Shown: positions 39,242 to 47,754 of the stretch, in pieces
Layout: each line of letters begins with the position of its first letter
How positions within the stretch are numbered: position 1 is the first letter of the stretch
NCBI RefSeq assembly: GCF_005144885.1
Contig: NZ_CP039690.1
Coordinates: 6,436,873-6,500,872 of the forward strand
From: Phreatobacter stygius
Lineage (GTDB): Bacteria > Pseudomonadota > Alphaproteobacteria > Rhizobiales > Phreatobacteraceae
Length of the DNA stretch: 64,000 bases
Reading direction: 5' to 3'
The notes under the pieces: model-generated
Database searches by the model: none
What the model was told of the DNA's origin: nothing
The model's input: the letters and a program-made list of their open reading frames with translations, nothing else
Position numbers and translations under genes: made by a program

Positions 39242-40159
39242 ATGTCGACTTTGTCCCCCCGCATGCTCGCCCTGATCGCCATGGCCACCGCCGTGTCGAT
39301 CTATGGCGGCCAGTTCGTCTCGGTCCGTTTCGGCCTGGCGAGCAATCTGTCGGCCTATGACATAGCGGCGCTGCGTTTCATCTTCGCCGGCGCGGTCATG
39401 CTGCCGTTCTTCATCCGGGCCGGCGTCGCCGATTGCGCGGGTCTTGGCTGGGGCAAAGGGATTGCCCTGGTGCTGACCGGCGGCTTTCCGCTGACGGTGC
39501 TGTCCAATATCGGCCTGATCTATTCGCCCGCGGCGCATGCCTCGGCGATCCAGCCCGGCATGGTGGCGGTGACCGCGACGACGCTTGCCTATCTCGGCAT
39601 GGGTGCGCGGATCCCTGGCGGCGTTCTGCTCGGTTTCGCGGTGGTGCTGTCGGGCCTCGCCGCCATCGCCATTGCCGGCTCGACCGGGGCCGAGGGCGCG
39701 AGCACGCTGGCCGGCGACCTGATCTTCGTGGTGGCCGGCCTCGGCTGGGGCGTGTTCACCTGGCTCTGCGGCCGCTGGCAGGTGCCCTCGGTCGTCGGTG
39801 CCTCGATCGTCTCGGTCCTGTCGATGGTCTATCTTCCGGTCTATCTCCTGGTGCTCAACCCCGGCCTGTCGGCGGCGCCCTGGAGCGCGATCGTCTTCCA
39901 CGGCGTCAACCAGGGCATCATGAACGTCGCCATTGGCCTGCTGCTCTGGACCTATGGCACGCGGACGCTCGGGGTCGCCACCGCGGCGCGCTTTCCGCCG
40001 ATGATCCCGGTGCTCGGCACCCTGATCGGCATTCCCGTGCTGGGCGAGATCCCGAGCCCGCTCGCCGCCACCGGCGTGGTCGCCATCGTCCTCGGCCTGC
40101 TGATCGCCGCGACCTGGCCGTCCATGGTGCGCCGGCTCGCCAAATTCAGGAACGATTAA
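39242..40159 (+). CDS. EamA/DMT family transporter
   Basis: 305 residues from ATG 39242; the ORF is open further upstream but only the part from MSTLSPRMLALIAMATAVS is transporter-like. Ten membrane segments in two EamA repeats (ALRFIFAGAVMLPFF; LGTLIGIPVLGEIPSP in the second). Substrate unknown. It precedes ftsB by 34 bp. Confidence 0.88.
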   Translation: MSTLSPRMLALIAMATAVSIYGGQFVSVRFGLASNLSAYDIAALRFIFAGAVMLPFFIRAGVADCAGLGWGKGIALVLTGGFPLTVLSNIGLIYSPAAHASAIQPGMVAVTATTLAYLGMGARIPGGVLLGFAVVLSGLAAIAIAGSTGAEGASTLAGDLIFVVAGLGWGVFTWLCGRWQVPSVVGASIVSVLSMVYLPVYLLVLNPGLSAAPWSAIVFHGVNQGIMNVAIGLLLWTYGTRTLGVATAARFPPMIPVLGTLIGIPVLGEIPSPLAATGVVAIVLGLLIAATWPSMVRRLAKFRND

Positions 40160-40193
40160 CGCTCCCGAAACCGGATTCGGGCAGGATCCGGCC

Positions 40194-40511
40194 ATGGTCA
40201 TTCGCACGAGACTTCACCGGATTCTGCAAGCTGCCGCGCTCTACGCGCTGGCCGCGGTGATGATCGCCTATTTCGGCTTTCACGCCTATCACGGCGATCA
40301 CGGCATTCGCGCCAAACAACAGTTCCTGGCCGAGATCGCCGATCTCAACACCGAGCTTCAGGCGCTGCGGCGCGAAAAGGCCGAGGTCGACCGGCGGGTG
40401 GTGCTGATGCGCACCGAGGCGCTGGATCCCGACATGCTCGACCAGCGGGCACGCGAAATCCTCAATTTCGCCGACCCGCGCGAACTGATCCTGATCGAGC
40501 GGCGGCGTTGA
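40194..40511 (+). CDS. ftsB: Cell division protein FtsB (DivIC/septum formation initiator family)
   Basis: 105 residues: a short cytoplasmic N-terminus, one membrane helix (about residues 12-32, AAALYALAAVMIAYFGF), a periplasmic coiled coil (LAEIADLNTELQALRREKAEVDRRV) and the conserved ending LDPDMLDQRAREILNFADP. FtsB bridges FtsL and FtsQ in the divisome. In Hyphomicrobiales it commonly precedes pdhA, as here. Confidence 0.92.
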   Translation: MVIRTRLHRILQAAALYALAAVMIAYFGFHAYHGDHGIRAKQQFLAEIADLNTELQALRREKAEVDRRVVLMRTEALDPDMLDQRAREILNFADPRELILIERRR

Positions 40512-40535
40512 GCCAACCGGTCACGCCTGCGTCAT

Positions 40536-40556
40536 ATCAACCTAAAATCGGTTGAT
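40536..40556. promoter_or_regulatory. Inverted repeat ATCAACC-taaaatc-GGTTGAT
   Basis: Perfect 7-bp arms, 7-base spacer, between ftsB and pdhA. There is no T-run, so it is more likely an operator or RNA hairpin than a terminator. Binding factor unknown. Confidence 0.45.
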
Positions 40557-40613
40557 GACGCCTTGTGAACCGAAATCCGGTTAACTCCTTGATTGCCTTG
40601 CCGCGTCAATGGT

Positions 40614-40628
40614 TTGTGCACTGCACAA
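40614..40628. promoter_or_regulatory. Perfect palindrome TTGTGCA-c-TGCACAA upstream of pdhA
   Basis: 15-bp perfect dyad, 78 bp before the pdhA start, likely overlapping its promoter. Imperfect relatives lie upstream of the nirA-like gene (28514) and of the L,D-transpeptidase gene (50031). Typical length for a dimeric repressor site; the regulator is not known. Confidence 0.6.
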
Positions 40629-40705
40629 TGGCCTGACGGCCGCGCTTCCCTCGGGCCGCTGGCCGCGCTATCTGTCGTCTGACAGTTGATGCGCAGGGGA
40701 ACCCT

Positions 40706-41755
40706 ATGGCCGTGACCGCGACGAAGAGCGTGAAAGCCGGCGCCAAGACCACGGCGTCGAAATCCGGACCGGTCAAGAAACAATCCCAGCAGCCGACATG
40801 GACACGCGAGCAGGAGCTCGACGCCTATCGCGAAATGCTGCTGATCCGCCGCTTCGAGGAAAAGGCCGGCCAGATGTATGGCATGGGCCTGATCGGCGGC
40901 TTCTGCCACCTCTATATCGGCCAGGAAGCGGTCGTGGTCGGCATGCAGATGGCGTCCAAGCAGGGCGACCAGGTGATCACCGGCTATCGCGACCACGGCC
41001 ATATGCTGGCCACCGGCATGAGCGCCAACGGCGTGATGGCCGAGCTGACCGGCCGGCGCAACGGCTATTCGCGCGGCAAGGGCGGGTCGATGCACATGTT
41101 CTCCGCCGAGAAGCATTTCTACGGCGGCCACGGCATTGTCGGCGCCCAGGTGTCGCTCGGCACGGGCCTGGCCTTCGCCAACCGCTACCGCGGCAATGAC
41201 AATGTCTCGCTGACCTATTTCGGCGACGGCGCGGCCAATCAGGGCCAGGTCTATGAGAGCTTCAACATGGCCGCGCTATGGAAGCTGCCGGTCATCTACA
41301 TCATCGAGAACAACCGCTATGCCATGGGCACGTCGGTCAATCGCGCCTCGGCCCAGACCGACTTCTCCAAGCGCGGCCTGTCCTTCTCCATTCCGGGCGA
41401 GCAGATCGACGGCATGGATATCCGGGCGGTCCACGCCGCCGGCCTGCGCGCCATGGACTGGTGCCGTGCCGGCAAGGGGCCCTACATCCTGGAAATGCAG
41501 ACCTACCGTTATCGCGGCCATTCCATGTCGGATCCGGCCAAATACCGGACCAAGGACGAGGTGCAGAAGATGCGCACCGAGCATGATCCGATCGAGCAGG
41601 TCCGCGAGCGGCTCTTGAAGACCTGGAAGGTCGCCGAGGACGAGTTGAAGAAGATCGACGCCTCGGTGCGCGACATCGTCGCCGAGAGCGCCGAATTCGC
41701 CACCAACGACCCCGAGCCGGATCCGTCCGAGCTGTGGACCGATATCCTGAAGTGA
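40706..41755 (+). CDS. pdhA: Pyruvate dehydrogenase E1 component subunit alpha
   Basis: 349 residues. Thiamine-diphosphate binding motif GDGAANQGQVYESFNMAALW ... ENN is present, as is the phosphorylation-loop-like region YRGHSMSDPAKYR. It decarboxylates pyruvate together with PdhB and passes acetyl to the lipoyl domains. A Lys/Thr/Ala-rich N-terminal 30 residues precede the conserved part. The stop overlaps the next small gene as GTGA. Confidence 0.97.
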   Translation: MAVTATKSVKAGAKTTASKSGPVKKQSQQPTWTREQELDAYREMLLIRRFEEKAGQMYGMGLIGGFCHLYIGQEAVVVGMQMASKQGDQVITGYRDHGHMLATGMSANGVMAELTGRRNGYSRGKGGSMHMFSAEKHFYGGHGIVGAQVSLGTGLAFANRYRGNDNVSLTYFGDGAANQGQVYESFNMAALWKLPVIYIIENNRYAMGTSVNRASAQTDFSKRGLSFSIPGEQIDGMDIRAVHAAGLRAMDWCRAGKGPYILEMQTYRYRGHSMSDPAKYRTKDEVQKMRTEHDPIEQVRERLLKTWKVAEDELKKIDASVRDIVAESAEFATNDPEPDPSELWTDILK

Positions 41756-42045
41756 GAGTGGTCAAGGTGACGCTGACCGGAATCTTGACGGTGGTTGTCG
41801 CGACGGTGGCCCTGGCCGCCTGGATCGTCGCCGCCCTGGCTTTCGTCCGCGCCTGGATCGTCGCCAACCGGTCCGAGAGCTTCCGCGCCCTCGGGTTCAG
41901 CCGCTATGTCAACTGGCTCGGGTCGCTGAAGCACATGCCGCTCGAGGCAAGAGCCCATTTGACGCTGTTCTTCAAGGCCTTCGCCGTCTTCTTCGCGGCC
42001 CTCGCCGCCGCCCTCGTGGTTGGCGTCGCGACGGCGCGATCCTGA
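41752..42045 (+). CDS. Small membrane protein within the pdh operon
   Basis: 97 residues if the GTG at 41752, overlapping the pdhA stop, is the start; GTG at 41758 or 41767 are alternatives. Two membrane helices (LTGILTVVVATVALAAWIVAALAF and AFAVFFAALAAALVVGV) flank a short basic loop with YVNWLGSLKHMP. No known family recognised. Its tight insertion between pdhA and pdhB suggests co-expression, perhaps membrane association of the complex, which is speculation. Confidence 0.6.
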   Translation: MRVVKVTLTGILTVVVATVALAAWIVAALAFVRAWIVANRSESFRALGFSRYVNWLGSLKHMPLEARAHLTLFFKAFAVFFAALAAALVVGVATARS

Positions 42046-42075
42046 TCCCTTTTCACCCCCGATCGGAAGCCTGCC

Positions 42076-43467
42076 ATGCCCATCAACATCCTCATGCCGG
42101 CGCTCTCGCCCACGATGGAAAAGGGCAATCTCGCCAAGTGGACCAAGAATGAAGGCGACAAGGTCAAGCCGGGCGACGTGATCGCCGAGATCGAGACCGA
42201 CAAGGCCACCATGGAGGTCGAGGCGGTCGACGAGGGCATCCTCGCCCGCATCGTCGTGCCCGAAGGCACCCAGGACGTGCCGGTCAACGAGTTGATCGCG
42301 GTTCTGCTCGCCGATGGCGAAGATGCCGCCGCCGCCTCGGCTCCCGCAGCCGCCAAACCGGCGGCAGCGCCGCCGGCCGGGGCGCCGGCTCCGGTCGCGG
42401 CCCCCGCCGTCGTCACCAGCCCGGCCGCGCCGCCGGCGCCGGTTGCCGCGGCCCCGGTTTCGGACGAGATCCCGGCCGGCACCGAAATGGTCACCATGAC
42501 GGTACGCGAGGCGTTGCGCGACGCCATGGCCGAGGAAATGCGCGCCGACGAAGCCGTCTTCGTGATGGGCGAGGAGGTCGCCGAATATCAGGGCGCCTAT
42601 AAGGTGACGCAAGGGTTGCTGCAGGAGTTCGGCGCGCGCCGGGTGATCGATACGCCGATCACCGAGCACGGTTTCGCCGGCGTCGGCGTCGGCGCCGCCT
42701 TCACCGGCCTGAAGCCGGTGGTCGAATTCATGACCTTCAACTTCGCCATGCAGGCGATCGACCATATCGTCAATTCCGCCGCCAAGACGCTTTACATGTC
42801 GGGTGGACAGATGGGCTGCCCGATCGTGTTCCGCGGACCGAACGGCGCCGCCGCCCGGGTCGGCGCCCAGCACAGCCAGGACTATTCGGCCTGGTATTCG
42901 CACCTGCCGGGCCTGAAGGTCGTCGCGCCCTATACCGCGTCCGACTTCAAGGGGCTGCTGAAAGCGGCGATCCGCGATCCGAACCCGGTCATCTTCCTGG
43001 AAAACGAGATCCTCTACGGCCAGTCCTTCGAGGTGCCCAAGCTCGACGATTTCGTGCTGCCGATCGGCAAGGCGCGCATTGCCCGGGCCGGCAAGGACGT
43101 GACGATCGTCTCCTGGTCGATCGGCATGAGCTATGCGCTGAAGGCGGCCGCCGAGCTCGAGAAGCTCGGCATCGACGCCGAGGTGATCGACCTGCGCACC
43201 CTGCGCCCGCTCGACACCGAGACGGTCATCGCCTCGGTGATGAAGACCGGCCGCGTGGTGACGGTGGAAGAGGGCTGGCAGCAGAACGGCATCGGCGCGG
43301 AAATCACCGCCCGGGTGGTCGAGCGCGCCTTCGACTATCTCGATGCGCCGCCAGCCCGGGTCTCCGGCAAGGACGTGCCGATGCCCTATGCCGCCAATCT
43401 CGAAAAGCTCGCGCTGCCGACGGTCGCCGACGTGATCGAGGCGGTCAAGGCGATCACCTACCGCTGA
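42076..43467 (+). CDS. pdhB: Pyruvate dehydrogenase E1 component subunit beta with lipoyl domain
   Basis: 463 residues. Residues 1-80 are a lipoyl domain with lipoyl-Lys43 ([10 protein letters not shown]), then an Ala/Pro linker (about 90-130), then the E1-beta domain ([44 protein letters not shown]). A lipoyl domain on E1-beta is a feature of alphaproteobacterial complexes. Partner of PdhA. Confidence 0.97.
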   Translation: MPINILMPALSPTMEKGNLAKWTKNEGDKVKPGDVIAEIETDKATMEVEAVDEGILARIVVPEGTQDVPVNELIAVLLADGEDAAAASAPAAAKPAAAPPAGAPAPVAAPAVVTSPAAPPAPVAAAPVSDEIPAGTEMVTMTVREALRDAMAEEMRADEAVFVMGEEVAEYQGAYKVTQGLLQEFGARRVIDTPITEHGFAGVGVGAAFTGLKPVVEFMTFNFAMQAIDHIVNSAAKTLYMSGGQMGCPIVFRGPNGAAARVGAQHSQDYSAWYSHLPGLKVVAPYTASDFKGLLKAAIRDPNPVIFLENEILYGQSFEVPKLDDFVLPIGKARIARAGKDVTIVSWSIGMSYALKAAAELEKLGIDAEVIDLRTLRPLDTETVIASVMKTGRVVTVEEGWQQNGIGAEITARVVERAFDYLDAPPARVSGKDVPMPYAANLEKLALPTVADVIEAVKAITYR

Positions 43468-43480
43468 CCGGGAGCCGGGC

Positions 43481-43774
43481 ATGACCATGCCCTTCGACGC
43501 GCTTGAGATTCCGCCGACCGCCCTGGACCGGGGCGGTGTCGAAATCCTGCGCGCCGGCATTGTCGAGGGCGGCCTGCATATCTCGCTGCGCCGCAGCTTC
43601 GACGACCCGCAGGCCTGGGGCATCGCGCTGGCCGACATCGCCCGCCACGTTGCCCGCATCTACGCCATGGAAACGGGGGCGGCCGAAAGCCTGACCCTCG
43701 AGCGCATCCGCAACATGCTGGACGCCGAATTCGACACGCCGTCGGATCCGGGCTCCACCACAGCCATCAGCTAA
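43481..43774 (+). CDS. DUF5076 family protein
   Basis: 97 residues, fully soluble in character: LEIPPTALDRGGVEILRAGIVEGG then FDDPQAWGIALADIARHVARIY. It matches the small DUF5076 family found between pdhB and pdhC in Hyphomicrobiales. Function unknown; conserved position in the operon points to a pyruvate dehydrogenase-linked role. Confidence 0.82.
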   Translation: MTMPFDALEIPPTALDRGGVEILRAGIVEGGLHISLRRSFDDPQAWGIALADIARHVARIYAMETGAAESLTLERIRNMLDAEFDTPSDPGSTTAIS

Positions 43775-43797
43775 CCGGACCTGAGCCGGAGGACCCG

Positions 43798-45165
43798 ATG
43801 CCCATCGACATCCTGATGCCCGCCCTGTCGCCGACCATGGAAAAGGGCAACCTTGCCAAGTGGTTGAAGAAGGAAGGCGACAAGATCAAAGCGGGCGACG
43901 TGATCGCCGAGATCGAGACCGACAAGGCGACCATGGAGGTCGAGGCGGTCGATGAAGGCGTGCTCGCCAAGATCGTCGTGGCCGAGGGCACCCAGGACGT
44001 GCCGGTCAACCAGTTGATCGCGGTCATCGCCGGCGAAGGCGAGGATCCGAAAACCGTCGGCAGCGGGGCAGGGGCCGCGGCTGCCAAGCCCGCGGCTGCG
44101 CCGGCTCAGGCCGCAGCGGCACCGGCCGCACCGGCCGCACCGGTGGCGGCTCCAGCCCCGGCGCCATCGGCTGAAAAGCTGCCGCCGGCGCCGGCAAGCC
44201 TGGCTGCGGCCGCCTCCGGCATCCGCCTCTTCGCTTCGCCCTTGGCCAAGCGCATTGCCAAGCTCGAAGGCATCGACCTGTCCCAGGTGCTCGGCTCCGG
44301 CCCGCATGGCCGGATCATCGAGCGCGACGTCAAGGCGGCAGCCGCCGGCGGCACCGCCAAGGCGGCAGCCGCGCCTGCCGCGGCGCCCGCCGCTGCCGCG
44401 CCGGCAAAAGCCGCACCGGCCCCCTCCATGTCCGACGAGACGGTGAAGAAGCTGTTCGAACCCGGCAGTTTCGAAGAGATCCCGCATGACAACATGCGCA
44501 GGGTGATCGCCCGCCGGCTCGTCGAGGCGAAGTCGACCATCCCGCATTTCTACCTGACGCTGGACACCGAACTCGACGCGCTGCTGGCGCTGCGCGAGCA
44601 GCTCAACAAGGCCGCCCCCGTCAAGGACGGCAAGCCGGCCTACAAGCTGTCGGTCAACGACCTGGTGATCAAGGCGCTGGCCATGGCTCTGCGCGCCGTG
44701 CCGGACGCCAATGTCACCTGGACCGAAGGCGCCATGCTGAAGCACAAACATGCCGATGTCGGCGTCGCCGTGTCGATCCCCGGCGGCCTGATCACCCCGG
44801 TGATCCGCGATGCCTGCCACAAGACGCTGTCGACCATTTCCAACGAGATGAAGGACCTGGCCGCCCGCGCCAAGATCCGCAAGCTGAAGCCCGAGGAATA
44901 TCAGGGCGGCACCTCGGCGGTGTCCAATCTCGGCATGTTCGGCATCAAGGACTTCGCCGCGGTGATCAACCCGCCGCACGCGACCATCCTGGCGGTCGGT
45001 GCCGGCGAACAGCGCGTCGTCGTCAAGAACGGCGCGCCGGCGGTGGCCACCGTCATGAGCGTGACGCTGTCGACCGATCACCGCGCCGTCGACGGGGCGC
45101 TCGGCGCCGAACTGCTGCAGGCGTTCAAGGGTTATATCGAGAACCCCATGGGAATGCTGGTGTAG
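43798..45165 (+). CDS. pdhC: Pyruvate dehydrogenase E2, dihydrolipoamide acetyltransferase
   Basis: 455 residues. One lipoyl domain (Lys43 in [10 protein letters not shown]), an Ala/Pro linker, a peripheral-subunit-binding domain (FASPLAKRIAKLEGIDLSQV, GPHGRIIERDV), a second Ala-rich linker and the acyltransferase core with catalytic His in STDHRAVDGA. It transfers acetyl from lipoyl to CoA and forms the core of the complex. The first 22 residues nearly repeat PdhB, a sign of domain duplication. Confidence 0.97.
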   Translation: MPIDILMPALSPTMEKGNLAKWLKKEGDKIKAGDVIAEIETDKATMEVEAVDEGVLAKIVVAEGTQDVPVNQLIAVIAGEGEDPKTVGSGAGAAAAKPAAAPAQAAAAPAAPAAPVAAPAPAPSAEKLPPAPASLAAAASGIRLFASPLAKRIAKLEGIDLSQVLGSGPHGRIIERDVKAAAAGGTAKAAAAPAAAPAAAAPAKAAPAPSMSDETVKKLFEPGSFEEIPHDNMRRVIARRLVEAKSTIPHFYLTLDTELDALLALREQLNKAAPVKDGKPAYKLSVNDLVIKALAMALRAVPDANVTWTEGAMLKHKHADVGVAVSIPGGLITPVIRDACHKTLSTISNEMKDLAARAKIRKLKPEEYQGGTSAVSNLGMFGIKDFAAVINPPHATILAVGAGEQRVVVKNGAPAVATVMSVTLSTDHRAVDGALGAELLQAFKGYIENPMGMLV

Positions 45166-45269
45166 GCCATCGGGCTCGCCCGGCGCCGACGGACGAGCAG
45201 GCCCGGAATGGGTTCAGGACACCATGACGTCGAGTGGTTCTCGTTAACGCGGAGGCGAGGGCAGGCAGC

Positions 45270-45695
45270 ATGAAGACCTTCCTGACCTTCCTGCTCGCTT
45301 ACGTGCTTTCGCTGCTCGCCGGCTCGGCGATCATCGTCTGGATCGCCGAGAAGACCGCGGGCGACGAGACCTTCATCCTGGCCTTCATGGCCGAGGCTCT
45401 GGTCGCCTCGATCGCCATCGTGGTCTTCGCCATCGTCTATCTCGGCGCGCTCGATCCACGCAACATCTCGGTCACCGCGCTCATCCTGTCGGCCGTCCTG
45501 CTCGCGCTGACGGCCGCGATCATCGCCTACGACATCTGGTCCGGCGGTCTGGCGCTCGCCTGGACCGACCTGCCGCTGTTCGGCTCGGTCGGCCTGTCCG
45601 GCCTGGTGGCCATCGCCATCCAGTGGTGGTTGATCCGCAGCCGCGCGCGGCGCGTCGCCGGCGGCCGGCCAATCCTCGAAAAGGCGTCCGGCTGA
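45270..45695 (+). CDS. Small inner-membrane protein, four predicted helices
   Basis: 141 residues from ATG 45270, with GGAGGCGAGG upstream. Four hydrophobic segments (FLTFLLAYVLSLLAGSAIIVW, ALVASIAIVVFAIVYLGAL, ALILSAVLLALTAAIIAY, LFGSVGLSGLVAIAIQW), the last followed by an Arg-rich tail. No family recognised. Its stop shares one base with the next start, so the two hypothetical genes are coupled. Confidence 0.72.
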   Translation: MKTFLTFLLAYVLSLLAGSAIIVWIAEKTAGDETFILAFMAEALVASIAIVVFAIVYLGALDPRNISVTALILSAVLLALTAAIIAYDIWSGGLALAWTDLPLFGSVGLSGLVAIAIQWWLIRSRARRVAGGRPILEKASG

Positions 45696-46189
45696 TGGCG
45701 TCCTCCACCAACGCACTGCCCATCGTCTCGCTTTGCCTGGCCGGCCTGTCGCTCGGGGCCGCCGCCTATCAGAGCTATTCGCATGGCCGCAATCTCGAGG
45801 TGGTCCAGCGCAACGTGCTGCGCGCGGAATATCTGCGCACCTGCCGCGATATCATCGACGCCTATTTCCAGATCAAGATGCGCACCTATGCGATGAACGA
45901 GGCGGCGATCAATCACGGCCGGGGCCCCGAGGTGGTCGATCCGCTGGTCCAGCGCGAGGTCGAGGCGGCGGTCTTCAAGTTCGGCGCGCTCGGCACGTTC
46001 CTCGCCAATTTCCGCGATGACATCGTGCGCGAGCGCTACACGCAGCTGTCCTGGAAGCTGCTCGCCATTGCGCGCGAAACCTACAAGCAGCCGCGGGTGG
46101 ATTTCGACAAGGCCTATGGCGAGGCCGACACGCTGTTCGGCGAGATGAACGAGGATTGCGCAAGGACCGCGCGCCTCTCCTTCTTTTAA
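45695..46189 (+). CDS. Hypothetical protein with N-terminal membrane anchor
   Basis: 164 residues starting at ATG 45695. One N-terminal hydrophobic helix (LPIVSLCLAGLSLGAAAYQ) is followed by a mostly helical soluble part (YLRTCRDIIDAYFQIKMRTYAMNEA). No known domain recognised. Lies 26 bp upstream of lpdA; probably part of the pdh transcript. Confidence 0.7.
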   Translation: MASSTNALPIVSLCLAGLSLGAAAYQSYSHGRNLEVVQRNVLRAEYLRTCRDIIDAYFQIKMRTYAMNEAAINHGRGPEVVDPLVQREVEAAVFKFGALGTFLANFRDDIVRERYTQLSWKLLAIARETYKQPRVDFDKAYGEADTLFGEMNEDCARTARLSFF

Positions 46190-46215
46190 ATTTCGGCCAG
46201 ACTGAAAGGCATCCC

Positions 46216-47655
46216 ATGTCCACTTACGACATCATCGTCATCGGCGGCGGCCCAGGCGGCTATGTCGCGGCGATCCGCGCGGCCCAGCTCGGCTTGAAGA
46301 CTGCGGTCGTCGAACGCGAACATCTCGGCGGCATCTGCCTCAACTGGGGCTGCATTCCGACCAAGGCGCTGCTGCGCTCGGCCGAGATTTTCCACTACGC
46401 CAATCACGCCAAGGATTATGGCCTGACGCTGAACGGCACCATGACCTTTGATCCGGCCGCCGTGGTCAAGCGCTCGCGCGGCGTCTCCGGCCAGCTCAAC
46501 AACGGCGTCGGCTTCCTGCTGAAGAAGAACAAGGTCGACGTCATCTGGGGCGAGGCCAAGATCACCGGGGTCGGCAAGGTGACGGTCTCCGCGCCGGCGA
46601 AACCCGCCGTCCAACCGCAGACGCCGCCGCCCAAGGGCATCCTGCCGGCCGGCACCTATCAGGCCAAGAACATCATCGTCGCCACCGGCGCGCGGCCGCG
46701 CGTGCTGCCCGGCATCGAACCCGACGGCAAGCTGATCTGGACCTATTTCGACGCCATGGTGCCGGCGACCTTCCCGAAGAGCCTGGTGGTCATGGGGTCG
46801 GGCGCCATCGGCATCGAATTCGCCTCGTTCTACCGCACCATGGGCGCCGAGGTGACGGTGGTCGAGGTGCTGCCCCAGCTGCTGCCGGTCGAGGATGCCG
46901 AGATCGCCGCGCTCGCCCGCAAGCGCTTCGAGAAGCAGGGCATCAAGATCCTGACCTCGACCAAGGTGACCAAGGTCGACAAATCGGCCAACGGCATCAC
47001 CGCGACGATCGAGGACGACAAGGGCAAGACGCAGACGCTTGTCGCCGAGCGGCTGATCTCGGCGGTCGGGGTGGTCGGCAATATCGAAAATCTCGGGCTC
47101 GAGGCGCTCGGCGTGAAGATCGACCGCGGCACGGTGGTCACCGATGGCTATGGCCGGACCAATGTCCCCGGCATCTTCGCCATTGGCGACGTCGCCGGCC
47201 CGCCGATGCTCGCCCACAAGGCGGAGCACGAGGGCGTCATCTGCGTCGAGACCATCAAGGGCCTCACCACCCATGCCATGGACAAGGCCAAGATCCCCGG
47301 CTGCACCTATTGCCACCCGCAGATCGCTTCCGTCGGCCTGACCGAAGCCAAGGCCAAGGAGGCCGGCTACACGCTGAAGGTCGGCCGCTTCCCGTTTGTC
47401 GGCAATGGCAAGGCGATCGCGCTGGGCGAGCCCGATGGCATGGTCAAGACGATCTTCGACGCCAAGACCGGCAAACTGCTCGGCGCGCATATGGTCGGCG
47501 CGGAGGTCACCGAACTGATCCAGGGTTATGTCGTGGCGATGAACCTGGAGACGACGGAAGAAGAGCTCATGCACACGGTCTTCCCGCATCCGACCCTGTC
47601 GGAAATGATGCATGAGAGCGTGCTCGACGCCTATGGCCGGGTGATTCACACCTGA
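46216..47655 (+). CDS. lpdA: Dihydrolipoyl dehydrogenase (E3)
   Basis: 479 residues. FAD-binding GGGPGGYVAAIRAAQLG, redox-active disulfide Cys41/Cys46 (GGICLNWGCIPTK), NAD-binding GSGAIGIEFASFY, and the dimer-interface catalytic HPTLSEMMHE. It reoxidises the lipoyl groups of PdhB and PdhC with NAD. A Pro/Gln-rich insert (KPAVQPQTPPPKG, about base 46600-46640) precedes IIVATGARPR; it is usual in Hyphomicrobiales. Last gene of the pdh operon. Confidence 0.97.
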   Translation: MSTYDIIVIGGGPGGYVAAIRAAQLGLKTAVVEREHLGGICLNWGCIPTKALLRSAEIFHYANHAKDYGLTLNGTMTFDPAAVVKRSRGVSGQLNNGVGFLLKKNKVDVIWGEAKITGVGKVTVSAPAKPAVQPQTPPPKGILPAGTYQAKNIIVATGARPRVLPGIEPDGKLIWTYFDAMVPATFPKSLVVMGSGAIGIEFASFYRTMGAEVTVVEVLPQLLPVEDAEIAALARKRFEKQGIKILTSTKVTKVDKSANGITATIEDDKGKTQTLVAERLISAVGVVGNIENLGLEALGVKIDRGTVVTDGYGRTNVPGIFAIGDVAGPPMLAHKAEHEGVICVETIKGLTTHAMDKAKIPGCTYCHPQIASVGLTEAKAKEAGYTLKVGRFPFVGNGKAIALGEPDGMVKTIFDAKTGKLLGAHMVGAEVTELIQGYVVAMNLETTEEELMHTVFPHPTLSEMMHESVLDAYGRVIHT

Positions 47656-47754
47656 GCGAGTGGCGAATGGCGAATGGGGGAGGCGGCGCGCGCGGCGCCT
47701 CAACCCTCTCTCTCGTCTTCGTGGGAGCGGGTCTACGCTCGGGCCGGACGGCGT

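Noticed and set aside
46600-46660. Pro/Gln-rich insertion in LpdA as a novelty
   Set aside because: The same insert type (PAVQPQ..PPPKG) is usual in LpdA of Hyphomicrobiales.
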